Positions 24,065-34,609 of a stretch of DNA of 64,000 nucleotides are shown piece after piece (position 1 is the first letter of the stretch; the number at the start of each line of letters is the position of its first letter). Origin of the DNA: Sphingomonas brevis (GTDB taxonomy: Bacteria > Pseudomonadota > Alphaproteobacteria > Sphingomonadales > Sphingomonadaceae); contig NZ_JAMGBB010000001.1 in assembly GCF_023516505.1 (NCBI RefSeq), positions 2,527,001 to 2,591,000 on the forward strand. The letters run 5' to 3'. The notes beneath the pieces are model-generated. The model saw nothing but the letters and a program-made list of their open reading frames with translations. It searched no databases and was not told where the DNA came from. Position numbers and translations under genes: made by a program.

Positions 24065-24394
24065 TCAGCCGCCGGCCCGTGCCGCCAAAATCGCTCCCGA
24101 TGCGATCACTGAAGCGGCTACCAGCAGGATCAGCAAGGCCATGAACCCATTGCCTTCCCTTCGATCGGAGACCGCGCGCTCGTTAAGATAGAAGCGGCCG
24201 TCGACCGTCTTGACGACGGTGCCACTGGAAAGCGCCTTGTCCAACAGCTTTTGCTGCTTCTCATTAAGGTCCAGTGAAATGGCCGCGGAGGCGCCCAGGG
24301 CCTTCGCTTCCTTGAGCCGGGTTTGGATAAACTCCTCGGACTCTTCGTCGTTCGATGCCACCTGCAAGGCTGCGGTGATTGCCGGATTGAACAT
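24065..24394 (-). CDS. Small tail-anchored membrane protein, unknown function
   Basis: A 109-residue protein. Residues 1-45 are acidic and helical (SNDEESEEFIQTRLKEAKALG). A winged-helix-like stretch follows (LNEKQQKLLDKALSSGTVVKTVDGRFYLNERAV), and a C-terminal membrane helix (GFMALLILLVAASVIASGAILAA) ends the chain. The middle pattern resembles small DNA-binding wings or the DUF of uncharacterised sphingomonad proteins, but no family is certain. It is upstream of the two tRNA genes and divergent from ku. Confidence 0.65.
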   Translation of the reverse strand: MFNPAITAALQVASNDEESEEFIQTRLKEAKALGASAAISLDLNEKQQKLLDKALSSGTVVKTVDGRFYLNERAVSDRREGNGFMALLILLVAASVIASGAILAARAGG

Positions 24395-24502
24395 CCTTCA
24401 ACTCCTTGAACATCATCCTAACCATCAGGTTCGGCCCTGCCAACGGAACGACTCAGTGGCCTGTCGATTGAATCCGCGGCAATTCGAAGATGGAGACGAT
24501 GA

Positions 24503-25384
24503 ATGGCGGCGCGGCCCACGTGGCGAGGGGTGATCAAGCTGGCGCTGGTATCAATCCCGGTCGAAATCTATCCGGCGACCAAGGCTGGCAAGTCGATCGC
24601 CTTCCACCAGGTCCACGAGCCATCCGGGCAGCGTGTTCGCTACGAAAAGGTCGTGCCCGGGATCGGGCCCGTGGATCGCGACGAGATCCTCAAGGGCTAC
24701 GAAGTCTCCAAGGGGGAATATGTGCTGCTCGACCCCGAGGAGATTGAGAAGGTCAAGTTGGAAAGCCGCAAGACGCTCGAGCTGACCCAGTTCGTCGAGC
24801 TGTCCGACATCGATCCCATCTATTTCGACAAGCCATATTACGTCGCGCCTGCAGACGACCTCGCCGAGGAAGCGTTCGTAGTCATGCGCGACGCGCTCAA
24901 GAAGACCAAGAAGGTCGGCATTGGCCAGCTTGCCATGCGCGGCCAGGAATATGTCGTCAGCCTGAAACCCTGCGGCCGCGGCATGGTATTGGAAACTCTT
25001 CGTTATGCCGACGAGGTTCATCGTGCGGCGAGCTATTTCCGCGACATTGGCGATGCCAAGCCCGATCCGGACCTGCTCGACCTGGCCGAGACGCTGATCG
25101 AAAAGAAGACCAGCGAATTCGATGCCAAGGAGTTCGAGAACCGCTACATTGATGCGCTGAAAAAGCTGATCGCCGAGAAACAGAAGAAGAAGGGCAAGCG
25201 GGTCATCCAGGACGATGAGCCGGATCGGATCCCGAAGGGTTCCAATGTCGTCGACCTGATGGCTGCTCTGAAAAAGAGCCTCGGCGACGACAAGAAACCT
25301 GCTGCGCGGCGATCTTCCGCAAAGCCGGCGCCACGACGCGCTCCGGCGAAGAAGGCCGCGACCCGGGCACGCAAGCGGGCCTGA
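24503..25384 (+). CDS. ku: Ku protein of bacterial non-homologous end joining
   Basis: A 293-residue Ku homologue that rings broken DNA ends and recruits LigD. The start MAARPTWRGVIKLALVSIPV, the segment GYEVSKGEYVLLDPEEIEKV and the central YYVAPADDLAEEAFVVMRDAL are typical. The C-terminal 35 residues form a Lys/Arg/Pro/Ala tail (KPAARRSSAKPAPRRAPAKK) like those of other bacterial Ku proteins that help DNA binding and threading. GGAG sits 8 bases before the start. It is followed 3 bp later by ligD, the classic two-gene unit. Confidence 0.96.
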   Translation: MAARPTWRGVIKLALVSIPVEIYPATKAGKSIAFHQVHEPSGQRVRYEKVVPGIGPVDRDEILKGYEVSKGEYVLLDPEEIEKVKLESRKTLELTQFVELSDIDPIYFDKPYYVAPADDLAEEAFVVMRDALKKTKKVGIGQLAMRGQEYVVSLKPCGRGMVLETLRYADEVHRAASYFRDIGDAKPDPDLLDLAETLIEKKTSEFDAKEFENRYIDALKKLIAEKQKKKGKRVIQDDEPDRIPKGSNVVDLMAALKKSLGDDKKPAARRSSAKPAPRRAPAKKAATRARKRA

Positions 25385-25387
25385 GCC

Positions 25388-27883
25388 ATGGCCCGCAAGC
25401 CCAAGCTCGATATCGCGACATACAACCGCAAGCGCGACTTTTCGAAAACCGGGGAGCCACGGGGCCGCAAGCTCAAGGGGAAGGGCGACAGCTTCATCGT
25501 CCAAAAGCATGATGCCTCGCGGCTGCATTGGGATTTTCGGCTCGAACTAGATGGTGTGCTGAAAAGCTGGGCGGTGCCGAAGGGGCCATCGCTTGCTCCG
25601 GAAGACAAGCGACTCGCGGTCCGCACCGAGGATCATCCGCTCGACTATGGCGAGTTCGAGGGCGTCATCCCCAAGGGCGAATATGGTGGTGGCACCGTGA
25701 TGCTATGGGACCGGGGCCACTGGGACCCGGAGCCCGGCAAGGACCCCAGCAAGACCATAGAGGAGGGCCATCTGCACTTCACGCTCGAAGGCGAGCGGAT
25801 GAAGGGTGAGTGGGTAATGTTCCGGCTGAATGGCAAGCCCGGCGAGCGGCAGGAACCGTGGATGCTCAAAAAGGTCGACGACGAATTCGCCAAGCCCGAC
25901 GAGGGTGATGCACTGGTCGAACATTGCGTGACCAGTGTCGCGACCGACCGCAGCATGGCCGAGATCGCTGCCGGCGCTGACGTCTGGCACAGCAATCGCA
26001 AAGCTACCGGCAAGACGGGCCGCGCCAAGCGCAAAGCCGGCGTTGGTCCCCCAAAATTCCGGCCACCCCAGAAGGCGACGTTGGTCGATGCCGTTCCAAG
26101 CGGCAACGACTGGCTGCATGAGTATAAGTATGACGGATACCGGCTGTTGATCGCTACGGCTGGCGGCGCCGCGACCGCATGGACGCGCAACGGCAACGAC
26201 TGGACCGACAAGTTCCGCTCGATCGTTCGGGCAGCTGCGAGGCTTCCGGCCGGCTGCTTGATCGACGGCGAGGCGGTCGCGCTCGACAAGCAAGGCAAGC
26301 CGAGCTTTCAATTGCTGCAGACATTGCTGAAGGGCGGCGATGGCGATCTCGCCTTCTATGCGTTCGACCTGCTGGTTGATGAGGGCGAAGACATAACCGC
26401 CCTTCCCAACATCGAGCGAAAGGAGCGATTGGCCGCGCTGCTCAAGGCCGCCAGCCCGCCGATCCTCTACGGCGATCATGTCATCGGCAAGGGAGAAGCC
26501 TTGTTCGACGCTGTTTGCAAGGAGGGCGGCGAAGGGATCATCTCCAAGAAGGCCAAGGCCCCGTACAAGGGCACGCGGACGAAAAATTGGCTGAAGACAA
26601 AATGCATCCAACGCCAGGAATTCGTGATTGTCGGCTGGCAGGACAGCGACAAGCGGCACGGATTTCGCTCATTGCATCTCGCGGCGCAGGAGGGCCGAAA
26701 GCTCAAATATGCCGGCAAGGTTGGGACCGGCTTCGATTTGAAGACGATTCACGACCTTGCCGATCGAATGCGGCCGCTTGAGATTGCTGAGCCTGCGGTC
26801 GAAGTGCCTCTCACCGCACGGCGCGGCTCGCATTGGATCGCGCCCAAGCTAGTCGGCGAAGTTGCGTTCACGGAGTTCACCAGGGATGCTACGCTCCGCC
26901 ACCCGAGCTTCGTCGCGCTGCGCGAGGACAAGCCGGCCAGGGAGGTGGTGCTGGAAAAGCCCGAAAAGCTGTCAAAGGTTACGGCCAGGGCCAATACGAC
27001 CAAGCAGGATTCAACCAACCCCTTCGGCATAAAGATCAGCAGCCGCGACCGCGTCATCTATCCCGAGAATGGCCTGACGAAGGGGGATCTCGCCGACTAT
27101 TATGCGGCGATCGAAGGACTGATGCTGGTCGACATGGCCAAGCGCCCGATCAGCCTGGTCCGTTGTCCCCAGGGCCGGGCCAAGGAATGTTTTTTCCAGA
27201 AGCACGACAGCGGCGCGATGGGCCCGCACGTCAAACATGTGCCGGTCGAAGAAAGCGACGGGGAGGTCCAGGACTATCTATATGTCCAGGACGCGAAGGG
27301 CATCCTCGCCTGCGTGCAAATGGGGACGATCGAATTCCATGGCTGGGGCAGCAGGGCGAGCAAGCTGGAATTTCCAGACCGACTGGTGTTCGACCTCGAC
27401 CCCGACGAGGGACTCGATTTCAATGAAGTGAAAACTGCCGCCGTTCGGCTCCGTGCGTTGCTGGCCGATTTGGGCCTCGTCACCTTCCCGATGTTGACCG
27501 GAGGCAAGGGCATCCACGTAATTGCGCCGCTCGATGCAACGGCAGATTGGCAAAAGGTGAAAAGCTTTGCCGAACGGTTCAGCCGGGCCGTCGCAGCGGC
27601 CGAGCCGGAAATGTTCACCGCCAATATCCGCAAGAATCAGCGCAAGGGCAGAATCTTCCTCGACTGGCTACGAAACCAGCGCGGGGCGACGGCGGTAATG
27701 CCTTTTTCGGCACGCGCTCGTGAAGGTGCTCCAGTGGCGGCGCCGATCGCCTGGGAAGAGCTCGACAAAATCAGGAGCGGTGCCGCCTATTCGATCCGTG
27801 ACGCAGATGAACTACTAGATCGCGCCGGCTCGAAGCTGCTGGCAGGCTGGGGTCAGGCCAAACAGAAACTACCAAAAGCCTGA
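25388..27883 (+). CDS. ligD: Multifunctional ATP-dependent DNA ligase D
   Basis: An 831-residue NHEJ enzyme with all three modules. The 3'-phosphoesterase is at about 30-165: HDASRLHWDFRLELDGVLKSW, with His41, His47 and Asp49, and HPLDYGEFEGVIPKGEYGGG. The ligase is at about 225-515, with the nucleotidyl Lys247 in EYKYDGYRL and the EGIISKKAKAPY and KTKCI motifs. The primase-like polymerase is at about 540-820, with catalytic acidic residues in FDLDPDEGLDF near residue 669 and GGKGIHV. The PE-LIG-POL order is common in proteobacteria, unlike POL-PE-LIG in mycobacteria. It is co-transcribed with ku. Confidence 0.96.
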   Translation: MARKPKLDIATYNRKRDFSKTGEPRGRKLKGKGDSFIVQKHDASRLHWDFRLELDGVLKSWAVPKGPSLAPEDKRLAVRTEDHPLDYGEFEGVIPKGEYGGGTVMLWDRGHWDPEPGKDPSKTIEEGHLHFTLEGERMKGEWVMFRLNGKPGERQEPWMLKKVDDEFAKPDEGDALVEHCVTSVATDRSMAEIAAGADVWHSNRKATGKTGRAKRKAGVGPPKFRPPQKATLVDAVPSGNDWLHEYKYDGYRLLIATAGGAATAWTRNGNDWTDKFRSIVRAAARLPAGCLIDGEAVALDKQGKPSFQLLQTLLKGGDGDLAFYAFDLLVDEGEDITALPNIERKERLAALLKAASPPILYGDHVIGKGEALFDAVCKEGGEGIISKKAKAPYKGTRTKNWLKTKCIQRQEFVIVGWQDSDKRHGFRSLHLAAQEGRKLKYAGKVGTGFDLKTIHDLADRMRPLEIAEPAVEVPLTARRGSHWIAPKLVGEVAFTEFTRDATLRHPSFVALREDKPAREVVLEKPEKLSKVTARANTTKQDSTNPFGIKISSRDRVIYPENGLTKGDLADYYAAIEGLMLVDMAKRPISLVRCPQGRAKECFFQKHDSGAMGPHVKHVPVEESDGEVQDYLYVQDAKGILACVQMGTIEFHGWGSRASKLEFPDRLVFDLDPDEGLDFNEVKTAAVRLRALLADLGLVTFPMLTGGKGIHVIAPLDATADWQKVKSFAERFSRAVAAAEPEMFTANIRKNQRKGRIFLDWLRNQRGATAVMPFSARAREGAPVAAPIAWEELDKIRSGAAYSIRDADELLDRAGSKLLAGWGQAKQKLPKA

Positions 27884-27919
27884 CTTGGCTTCATGGCTGG
27901 TGCTGCTTAGCAAGTGAGC

Positions 27920-30064
27920 ATGCGCCCGCTCCTTATTTCCTCAGCCTTTCTCCTCATCGCCGCCGCGCCTGCGCCGGAGGCCTCCCTCTGGAAGGAGCAG
28001 GCCGCCCGAGTTTCAATTGTTCGCGACGACTGGGGCATTGCCCACATCGAAGGTCCGACCGACGCCGATGCGGTGTTCGGCATGATCTATGCGCAGGCAG
28101 AGGATGATTTTCCGAGGATCGAGGCCAATTACCTTACCGCGCTGGGCCGGACCGCCGAAGCGGATGGTGAGGGCGCTATCTGGCAGGATTTGCGGGTGCG
28201 GCTGTACGTTAGCGAGACAGAGCTGAAGGCGGATTATTCGGCTAGCCCTGATTGGTTGAAGAAGCTGATGGATAGTTGGGCCGCAGGCCTCAACTATTAT
28301 CTTGCAACGCACCCGACGGTGAAACCGCGGGTGCTAACCCGGTTCGAACCGTGGATGGCACTGTCATTCACGGAAGGCAGCATCGGCGGCGACATTGAGC
28401 GGATCGATCTTCAACAGCTTGAACGATTTTACGGTGGGACCGCGAAGACCGCGGCGGTGCCGTTCGACCCCGACCCGCGCGGCTCCAACGGCATCGCCAT
28501 TGCTCCGGGGCTAACCAAGGACGGCAAGGCGCTGCTGCTGATCAATCCGCACACCAGCTTCTTTTTCCGCGCGGAGCAGCAGGTCACCAGCGGGCAGGGA
28601 CTAAACGCCTATGGCGCAGCGACCTGGGGACAATTCTTCATCTATCAGGGGTTCAATGGCCGGGCGGGGTGGATGCATACCTCGAGTGGCGTCGACAATG
28701 TCGATGAGTTCGCTTTCGATGTGAGCCCGGGCAAGCAGCCCCGCTACCGCTACGGGAATGTCTGGCGGCCGATGTCGGCGCGACCGGTCACGATCCGGTA
28801 CCGTCTGGCCGATGGCAAGCTGGCCAGCCGCAGCTTCACTAGCTGGCGGACTCATCGCGGGCCAATCGTCAGGGCTGAGAATGGCCGCTGGATCGCTTTC
28901 GCGATGATGGATCGGCCGGTCCAGGCTCTGCAGCAAAGCTTCTTGCGGACAAGGGCGACCGATTTGAGCTCGTTCCTCAGCGTTGCCCGGCTTCAGGCCA
29001 ATAGTTCGAACAACACAATCTATGCCGATGCCGATGGCCGCGTCGCATATCTTCACCCGCAGTTCGTGCCGACCCGAAATGACCGTTTCGATTACACGAA
29101 GGTGGTCGATGGCAGCGACCCGGCAACCGATTGGGGCGGCCTGCATGGGCTGACCGATTTGCCGAGCGTGATCAGTCCGCCCAATGGCTGGGTCACGAAC
29201 AGCAACAACTGGCCCTATTCGGCTGCTGGCGCCTTCAGCGCCAAGCCGCAGATGTTTCCCAAATACATGGATAGCTTCGGCGAAAATTATCGGGGAATTC
29301 ATGCGCAGAAGCTGCTTGAAAGGAGCCGCGGCTGGACCTTGGAGGGGCTGCAACGCGCGGCATATGACAGCGATCAGCCGGGCTTTGCGGTGCTTGTGCC
29401 GCAACTGGTTGCCGCCTGGGACGGCTTGGCGGAGGGGCCGCGTAAGGAAGCGCTCGCGGAGCCGGTCAATAGCCTACGCCAATGGGATTATCGATGGAGC
29501 GGCCAGTCGGAGGCTCAGAGTCTCGCCATCTTCTGGGGCGAGGCGCTGCGCAAGGCATTGAACGCGCCGGAAAGCGAGCCAAGCAACAAGGTGATGATGC
29601 GGCTCGGCCGCGACACTAGCGCCGAACAGAAGCTGGCAGCATTGGAACAGGCGATTGCGCGACTTCAGCGGGACTTCGGAAATTGGCAGGTGCCGTGGGG
29701 CGAAATCAACCGCTACCAGCGCATTTCACCGGCAATCGCCCAGCCGTTCAGTGACTCCGCGCCCAGCCTGCCGGTGCCGTTCGCCTATGGCATCTACGGA
29801 TCGCTCGCGTCGTCCAACGCTGCGCCGCGCAACGGGTCGAAACGCTGGTACGGGACCAGCGGCAACAGTTTCGTCGCGGTAGTCGAATTCGGCGACCGCG
29901 TTACAGCCCGGGCGGTAAGCACCGGGGGCCAGAGCGGCGATCCGTCGTCAAAACATTTCAACGACCAGGCCGGCCGCTATGCTGCCGGCGACTTGCGGCC
30001 GGTCTATTTCTATCCCGAGGACCTGCTGGGCCATATCGAGCGCCGTTATCACCCGGGAGAGTGA
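27920..30064 (+). CDS. Penicillin acylase family protein (N-terminal nucleophile hydrolase)
   Basis: A 714-residue secreted hydrolase. A signal peptide (LLISSAFLLIAAAPAPEA) is followed by the alpha-chain region (VSIVRDDWGIAHIEGPTDADAVFGMIYAQAEDD) and the processing site PRGSNGIAIAPG, where the Ser after Gly becomes the N-terminal nucleophile of the beta chain. TSFFFRAEQQV and WGQFFIYQGFNGRAGWMHTS match aculeacin A/acyl-homoserine-lactone acylases, so amide substrates such as AHL or lactam side chains are possible. An in-frame GTG at 27914 could start it two codons earlier. It converges on the prolyl aminopeptidase gene. Confidence 0.88.
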   Translation: MRPLLISSAFLLIAAAPAPEASLWKEQAARVSIVRDDWGIAHIEGPTDADAVFGMIYAQAEDDFPRIEANYLTALGRTAEADGEGAIWQDLRVRLYVSETELKADYSASPDWLKKLMDSWAAGLNYYLATHPTVKPRVLTRFEPWMALSFTEGSIGGDIERIDLQQLERFYGGTAKTAAVPFDPDPRGSNGIAIAPGLTKDGKALLLINPHTSFFFRAEQQVTSGQGLNAYGAATWGQFFIYQGFNGRAGWMHTSSGVDNVDEFAFDVSPGKQPRYRYGNVWRPMSARPVTIRYRLADGKLASRSFTSWRTHRGPIVRAENGRWIAFAMMDRPVQALQQSFLRTRATDLSSFLSVARLQANSSNNTIYADADGRVAYLHPQFVPTRNDRFDYTKVVDGSDPATDWGGLHGLTDLPSVISPPNGWVTNSNNWPYSAAGAFSAKPQMFPKYMDSFGENYRGIHAQKLLERSRGWTLEGLQRAAYDSDQPGFAVLVPQLVAAWDGLAEGPRKEALAEPVNSLRQWDYRWSGQSEAQSLAIFWGEALRKALNAPESEPSNKVMMRLGRDTSAEQKLAALEQAIARLQRDFGNWQVPWGEINRYQRISPAIAQPFSDSAPSLPVPFAYGIYGSLASSNAAPRNGSKRWYGTSGNSFVAVVEFGDRVTARAVSTGGQSGDPSSKHFNDQAGRYAAGDLRPVYFYPEDLLGHIERRYHPGE

Positions 30065-30068
30065 GCGA

Positions 30069-31049
<981 letters not shown>

Positions 31050-31075
31050 CTACCGTATGGCTGAGGTCTTGGCGA

Positions 31076-32080
31076 CTAGGGTTCGTTGGTAAGGCCGATC
31101 AGCTCGCGAAATGCCGCCCTCGCCGGAGCGACGCAGGCGCGCACATAGGCGAACTGTTCGTTGGGCAAGGTCGAAAAGAAGTTCATCGTCGCATTGGCTT
31201 CGAATAGAATCATCCTGCCGTCGGGCATGATTCCGAAGTCGAGGCCGAAGAAATCGAGATCGACGCGTTCGCGCATCGCCACCAGCACTTGCCGGATGTC
31301 CGCTGAGAAGGCTCCGTCTGGCTGGGCAAACAGCGCCTTTTCTTCCGCCAGCAAGTCGGGTCGATCGGCCATGAACCGGATGCCGTCCTTGTTGTGGACG
31401 TTCCAATGGTCGGAAACAAACATGTGTCTGAAGATGGTGTGCGGGCCGATGAACCACACGCGATACTTGCGATATAGACCATCACCACTTCGATAGTCGA
31501 CAAACTGGGTCGCGAAGAATTCGGCGCCGCCGGCCATTGCTGCGATCAGTTGCTCGAGGTCGTCGACCAGGGCCTGGGTGGTTCCCAAATGAGTTCCCGG
31601 CTGGCGCAAGATCAGCGGAAACTCAATGCCCGCCCGTTCCAATGCATCCACGATACGGGCCGGGGCAGCCAATCCCTTCAAACGAACAACCTTTGGCGCC
31701 AGCAGGCCGGGAATATCAGCAAGCCGCTTGGCCATTTGGTCGCGGCTCGACCGAAGCACGGCCTCGGGTCGGTTGATCACCTTCCCAGGCACGCCGCGCA
31801 ACAGGAGGCGGAGGACTTCAAGCACCTTGTCATTGCGCTCGGGCTCGGTGATCAGGTTCAGGATGTGGCGGTAGGGCGTAAGGTTGGGCCGCCGCTTCTG
31901 CCGAAGGAATTGGCGGGTAACCTGCAGTCGATGGTGCGGAGTGGCAGGGTCGATCAGCTCGAACAGGTCCGTGGACCCGTCTAGCCTGACTCGTCCGTGC
32001 CTGGCTTTGAACTGGTCTTCGCGATCGGCGCCGAATGCGAGCAGCAACTTGGCGTCGGTGATCGGAAGCGAAGTGGGCAT
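31076..32080 (-). CDS. Orphan ATP-grasp-like protein, unknown product
   Basis: A 334-residue protein whose C-terminal half looks like an ATP-grasp domain: PLILRQPGTHLGTTQALVDD for the first subdomain and FGLDFGIMPDGRMILFEANA for the second, where Asp/Glu/Asn bind Mg-ATP as in RimK- and D-Ala-D-Ala-ligase-type enzymes. RKYRVWFIGPHTIFRHMFVSD is conserved-looking. The N-terminal part (ERNDKVLEVLRLLLRGVPGKVINRP) is unassigned. It should join a carboxylate to an amine, but the substrate is unknown. It lies between a TonB receptor and an aminopeptidase. Confidence 0.7.
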   Translation of the reverse strand: MPTSLPITDAKLLLAFGADREDQFKARHGRVRLDGSTDLFELIDPATPHHRLQVTRQFLRQKRRPNLTPYRHILNLITEPERNDKVLEVLRLLLRGVPGKVINRPEAVLRSSRDQMAKRLADIPGLLAPKVVRLKGLAAPARIVDALERAGIEFPLILRQPGTHLGTTQALVDDLEQLIAAMAGGAEFFATQFVDYRSGDGLYRKYRVWFIGPHTIFRHMFVSDHWNVHNKDGIRFMADRPDLLAEEKALFAQPDGAFSADIRQVLVAMRERVDLDFFGLDFGIMPDGRMILFEANATMNFFSTLPNEQFAYVRACVAPARAAFRELIGLTNEP

Positions 32081-32149
32081 GGCGCCACGATAAACGAACG
32101 GGCGGCGAGTTGAAGCCCGCCGCCCGTCTGAAGTTCGAAGTGTCGACCT

Positions 32150-34456
32150 TTAGAACTTGATGCCGGCCTCGATGCCGAAGATCCGCGGCTCGTTGACCAT
32201 TCCGGTCAAATTGTTGAAGTCGATGCCGCTGACGGCGCTCTTGTCGTTGTTGATATTCCGGGCAAAGGCGGCAATGTCGTAGCGATCGGTCTTGTAGCCG
32301 ATGCGCAGGCCGCCCTCGAGCAAATGGTCGTCCGAGAATTCGACCGACTTGTAGAGGAAGAAGTCGACCTTCGAGCGATAGTACCAGTCGGTGAACACAT
32401 AGACCGAACCTGGGCCAACCGGATGCTCGTAACCCGCGGTCCAGTTGAGCGTCCATTTGGGCGCCTGAGGCAGTGAATTGCCGTCGATCGATGCAATCCC
32501 CGGCGCGATGATCGGATCGGTTACCGTGCAAGGGGCGCCGCAAATCGCAACGCCGAGGCCCGGAGAATCGATCTTGGTGTAATTGTAGCTGACGCCGGCG
32601 GTCAGGGTCAGGCCAGTCGCCGGACGTGCTTCGAGCTCGGCTTCGACACCGTGACCCTTTACATGGTCAGCATTGAGCAGGGTAGTGAAGTTTGAAGCGC
32701 CGCCAACCGCGGTCAGCTGAAGATCCTTGGTGTCGAAATAATAAGCCGTCACGTTCAAGCGCAGCAGGCGGTCGAGCAGGATCGACTTCAACCCGGCCTC
32801 GTACGACATGGTCTTCTCGGGGTCGGCGACCGAAATTTCGCTACCGAACAGCAAGCGTCCCTGCAGAGAAGGCGCCCGATAGCCCTTGGCAACGCGGGCG
32901 AACACGTTGACGTCCTGATTGAGTTCGTAGATCGCGCTCAAGTCCCAGGTCAGAACGCTGGCGCTGACTTTCTCTTCGACCGGGTCGACTGGGAAGCCCG
33001 GGAAGAATGGGCGCGTGTCGAGCGGCCGGGCTGCCACCATCTTCCGCTTGTCGTGATTGTAGCGGGCTCCGGCCTGGACGGTCAGACCATTCTCAAACTT
33101 GTAATTGACGGATCCGAAGATCCCCAGCGCCTTGCTTTCCTGGCGCTGCGTCGCAATGGCCCAGACGGTCGTTGACTGTGGTCCCGTAAAATCGAAGGAT
33201 TCAATGTCGAGATCTTCGTCAAAGTAGAAAATGCCGGCCTGGTAGCCTAGGCCAGTGCTATTGTTCGACGCGATCCGCAATTCCTGGGTGAACTGGTCAA
33301 GGCTCGGAACATTGTCCTGCGTATGCGCGGAGAATGGGATGGTTCCCGGTCCGCCACCAGGGCAAAATGGCCCTACGTTGCAGCCAAAGCCGCCATCAAT
33401 GTCGCCACGGCTGGTGAGTTCGCCATTCCAATAGCTGGTGACGGAATAAATCGTGGCCGGCCCTAAATCATATTCGATGGTGCCGGCGGCATTCCATGTC
33501 TTCAAATGCTGGAAGTTGATGCCGTCGGCGCGGACTTCGTCACGATGGAATTTGCCGCCTGCATCGCCGTTCTCGTCAATACCGACGAGATCGTTGGAGC
33601 CCGTCGCGAACAGGTTCGCCCGGAAGATGCGGGCGTTGCCGTCCATGTTGCGATATTGTCCAGACAGCCGAAGCGTAAGATCCTCGGCCGGCTTCCACAT
33701 GATCTGACCACGCAGAGCGCGATCGTTATAGCCCTCGAGATCGTTGTCGCCCGGCTCGTCAAGATTGTCGATCCAGTCGCTGCGGTGCTGCCAAAGGCCC
33801 GACAGGCGGACAGCGAACTCGTCGCTCGACTGATAGCCGACCGCGCCTTCGGCGTTGATCGTATTGTAGCTGCCCCAGCTGATCCGCGCATAGTTGCGAC
33901 CCTGGCCGGGCTTAACCGAATCGAACTTGACGATGCCGGCCGGCGTGTTGCGGCCGAACAACGTGCCTTGCGGTCCGCGGAGCACCTCGATCCGGTCGAC
34001 ATCAAATGCCGGGAAACCCTTCAGGATCGGGTTTTCGAGGACGACATCGTCATAGACCAGGCTGACCGGCTGCGATGCGTTAAGGTCGAAATCGGTATTG
34101 CCGAGGCCGCGGATGTAGAAGCGCGGGAAGGTGCGTCCGTATGAGCTTTCAATGTTGAGGCTTGGGACGCGTCCCGACAGGCCGCGGATGTCGGCACCGC
34201 CGGTATTGATCGCCGCCAGTGTCTCGTCGCCGATCGTCGCGACCGACAGCGGAATGTCTTGCAGGTTCTCGCTCCGGCGGGTGGCCGTGACGACGATCTC
34301 GCCAACCCCGCCAGTCGGCTCCGCCGCAGCCTGCGTTGCATCGGCGGCGGGCGTGTCGGTGTCACCGGTTGCCTGGGCGAATGCCGGCGTGGCGAACAGG
34401 GCGAAGGCGCTGGCTGTGGCCAACGCGATGAGCGAGGTTTGCGAGGTGCGGCGCAT
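32150..34456 (-). CDS. TonB-dependent outer-membrane receptor
   Basis: A 768-residue receptor: signal peptide (LIALATASAFALFATPAFAQ), TonB box region GEIVVTATRRSENLQDIPLSV, plug domain with NIESSYGRTFPRFYIRGLG and VDRIEVLRGPQGTLFGRNTPAG, then a 22-strand barrel ending in FGIEAGIKF with the terminal Phe required for assembly. The N-terminal plug style is that of sphingomonad receptors for organic compounds rather than classic siderophore receptors, but the substrate cannot be read from sequence. No regulator lies beside it. Confidence 0.93.
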   Translation of the reverse strand: MRRTSQTSLIALATASAFALFATPAFAQATGDTDTPAADATQAAAEPTGGVGEIVVTATRRSENLQDIPLSVATIGDETLAAINTGGADIRGLSGRVPSLNIESSYGRTFPRFYIRGLGNTDFDLNASQPVSLVYDDVVLENPILKGFPAFDVDRIEVLRGPQGTLFGRNTPAGIVKFDSVKPGQGRNYARISWGSYNTINAEGAVGYQSSDEFAVRLSGLWQHRSDWIDNLDEPGDNDLEGYNDRALRGQIMWKPAEDLTLRLSGQYRNMDGNARIFRANLFATGSNDLVGIDENGDAGGKFHRDEVRADGINFQHLKTWNAAGTIEYDLGPATIYSVTSYWNGELTSRGDIDGGFGCNVGPFCPGGGPGTIPFSAHTQDNVPSLDQFTQELRIASNNSTGLGYQAGIFYFDEDLDIESFDFTGPQSTTVWAIATQRQESKALGIFGSVNYKFENGLTVQAGARYNHDKRKMVAARPLDTRPFFPGFPVDPVEEKVSASVLTWDLSAIYELNQDVNVFARVAKGYRAPSLQGRLLFGSEISVADPEKTMSYEAGLKSILLDRLLRLNVTAYYFDTKDLQLTAVGGASNFTTLLNADHVKGHGVEAELEARPATGLTLTAGVSYNYTKIDSPGLGVAICGAPCTVTDPIIAPGIASIDGNSLPQAPKWTLNWTAGYEHPVGPGSVYVFTDWYYRSKVDFFLYKSVEFSDDHLLEGGLRIGYKTDRYDIAAFARNINNDKSAVSGIDFNNLTGMVNEPRIFGIEAGIKF

Positions 34457-34609
34457 GGGCGTCTTTCTTGAAAAGGCTTTTGGACGGGCCTTTTCTCTCG
34501 CCCCGCCCCCCTATGCCTTGGCGCCTCTACGCGTGCTTACAGCCGAGTCAATGTGACGGGGCCGTTACGCGATTTTTTCACGAGCGTTGCGGCGGAATCG
34601 CCACAGAGA

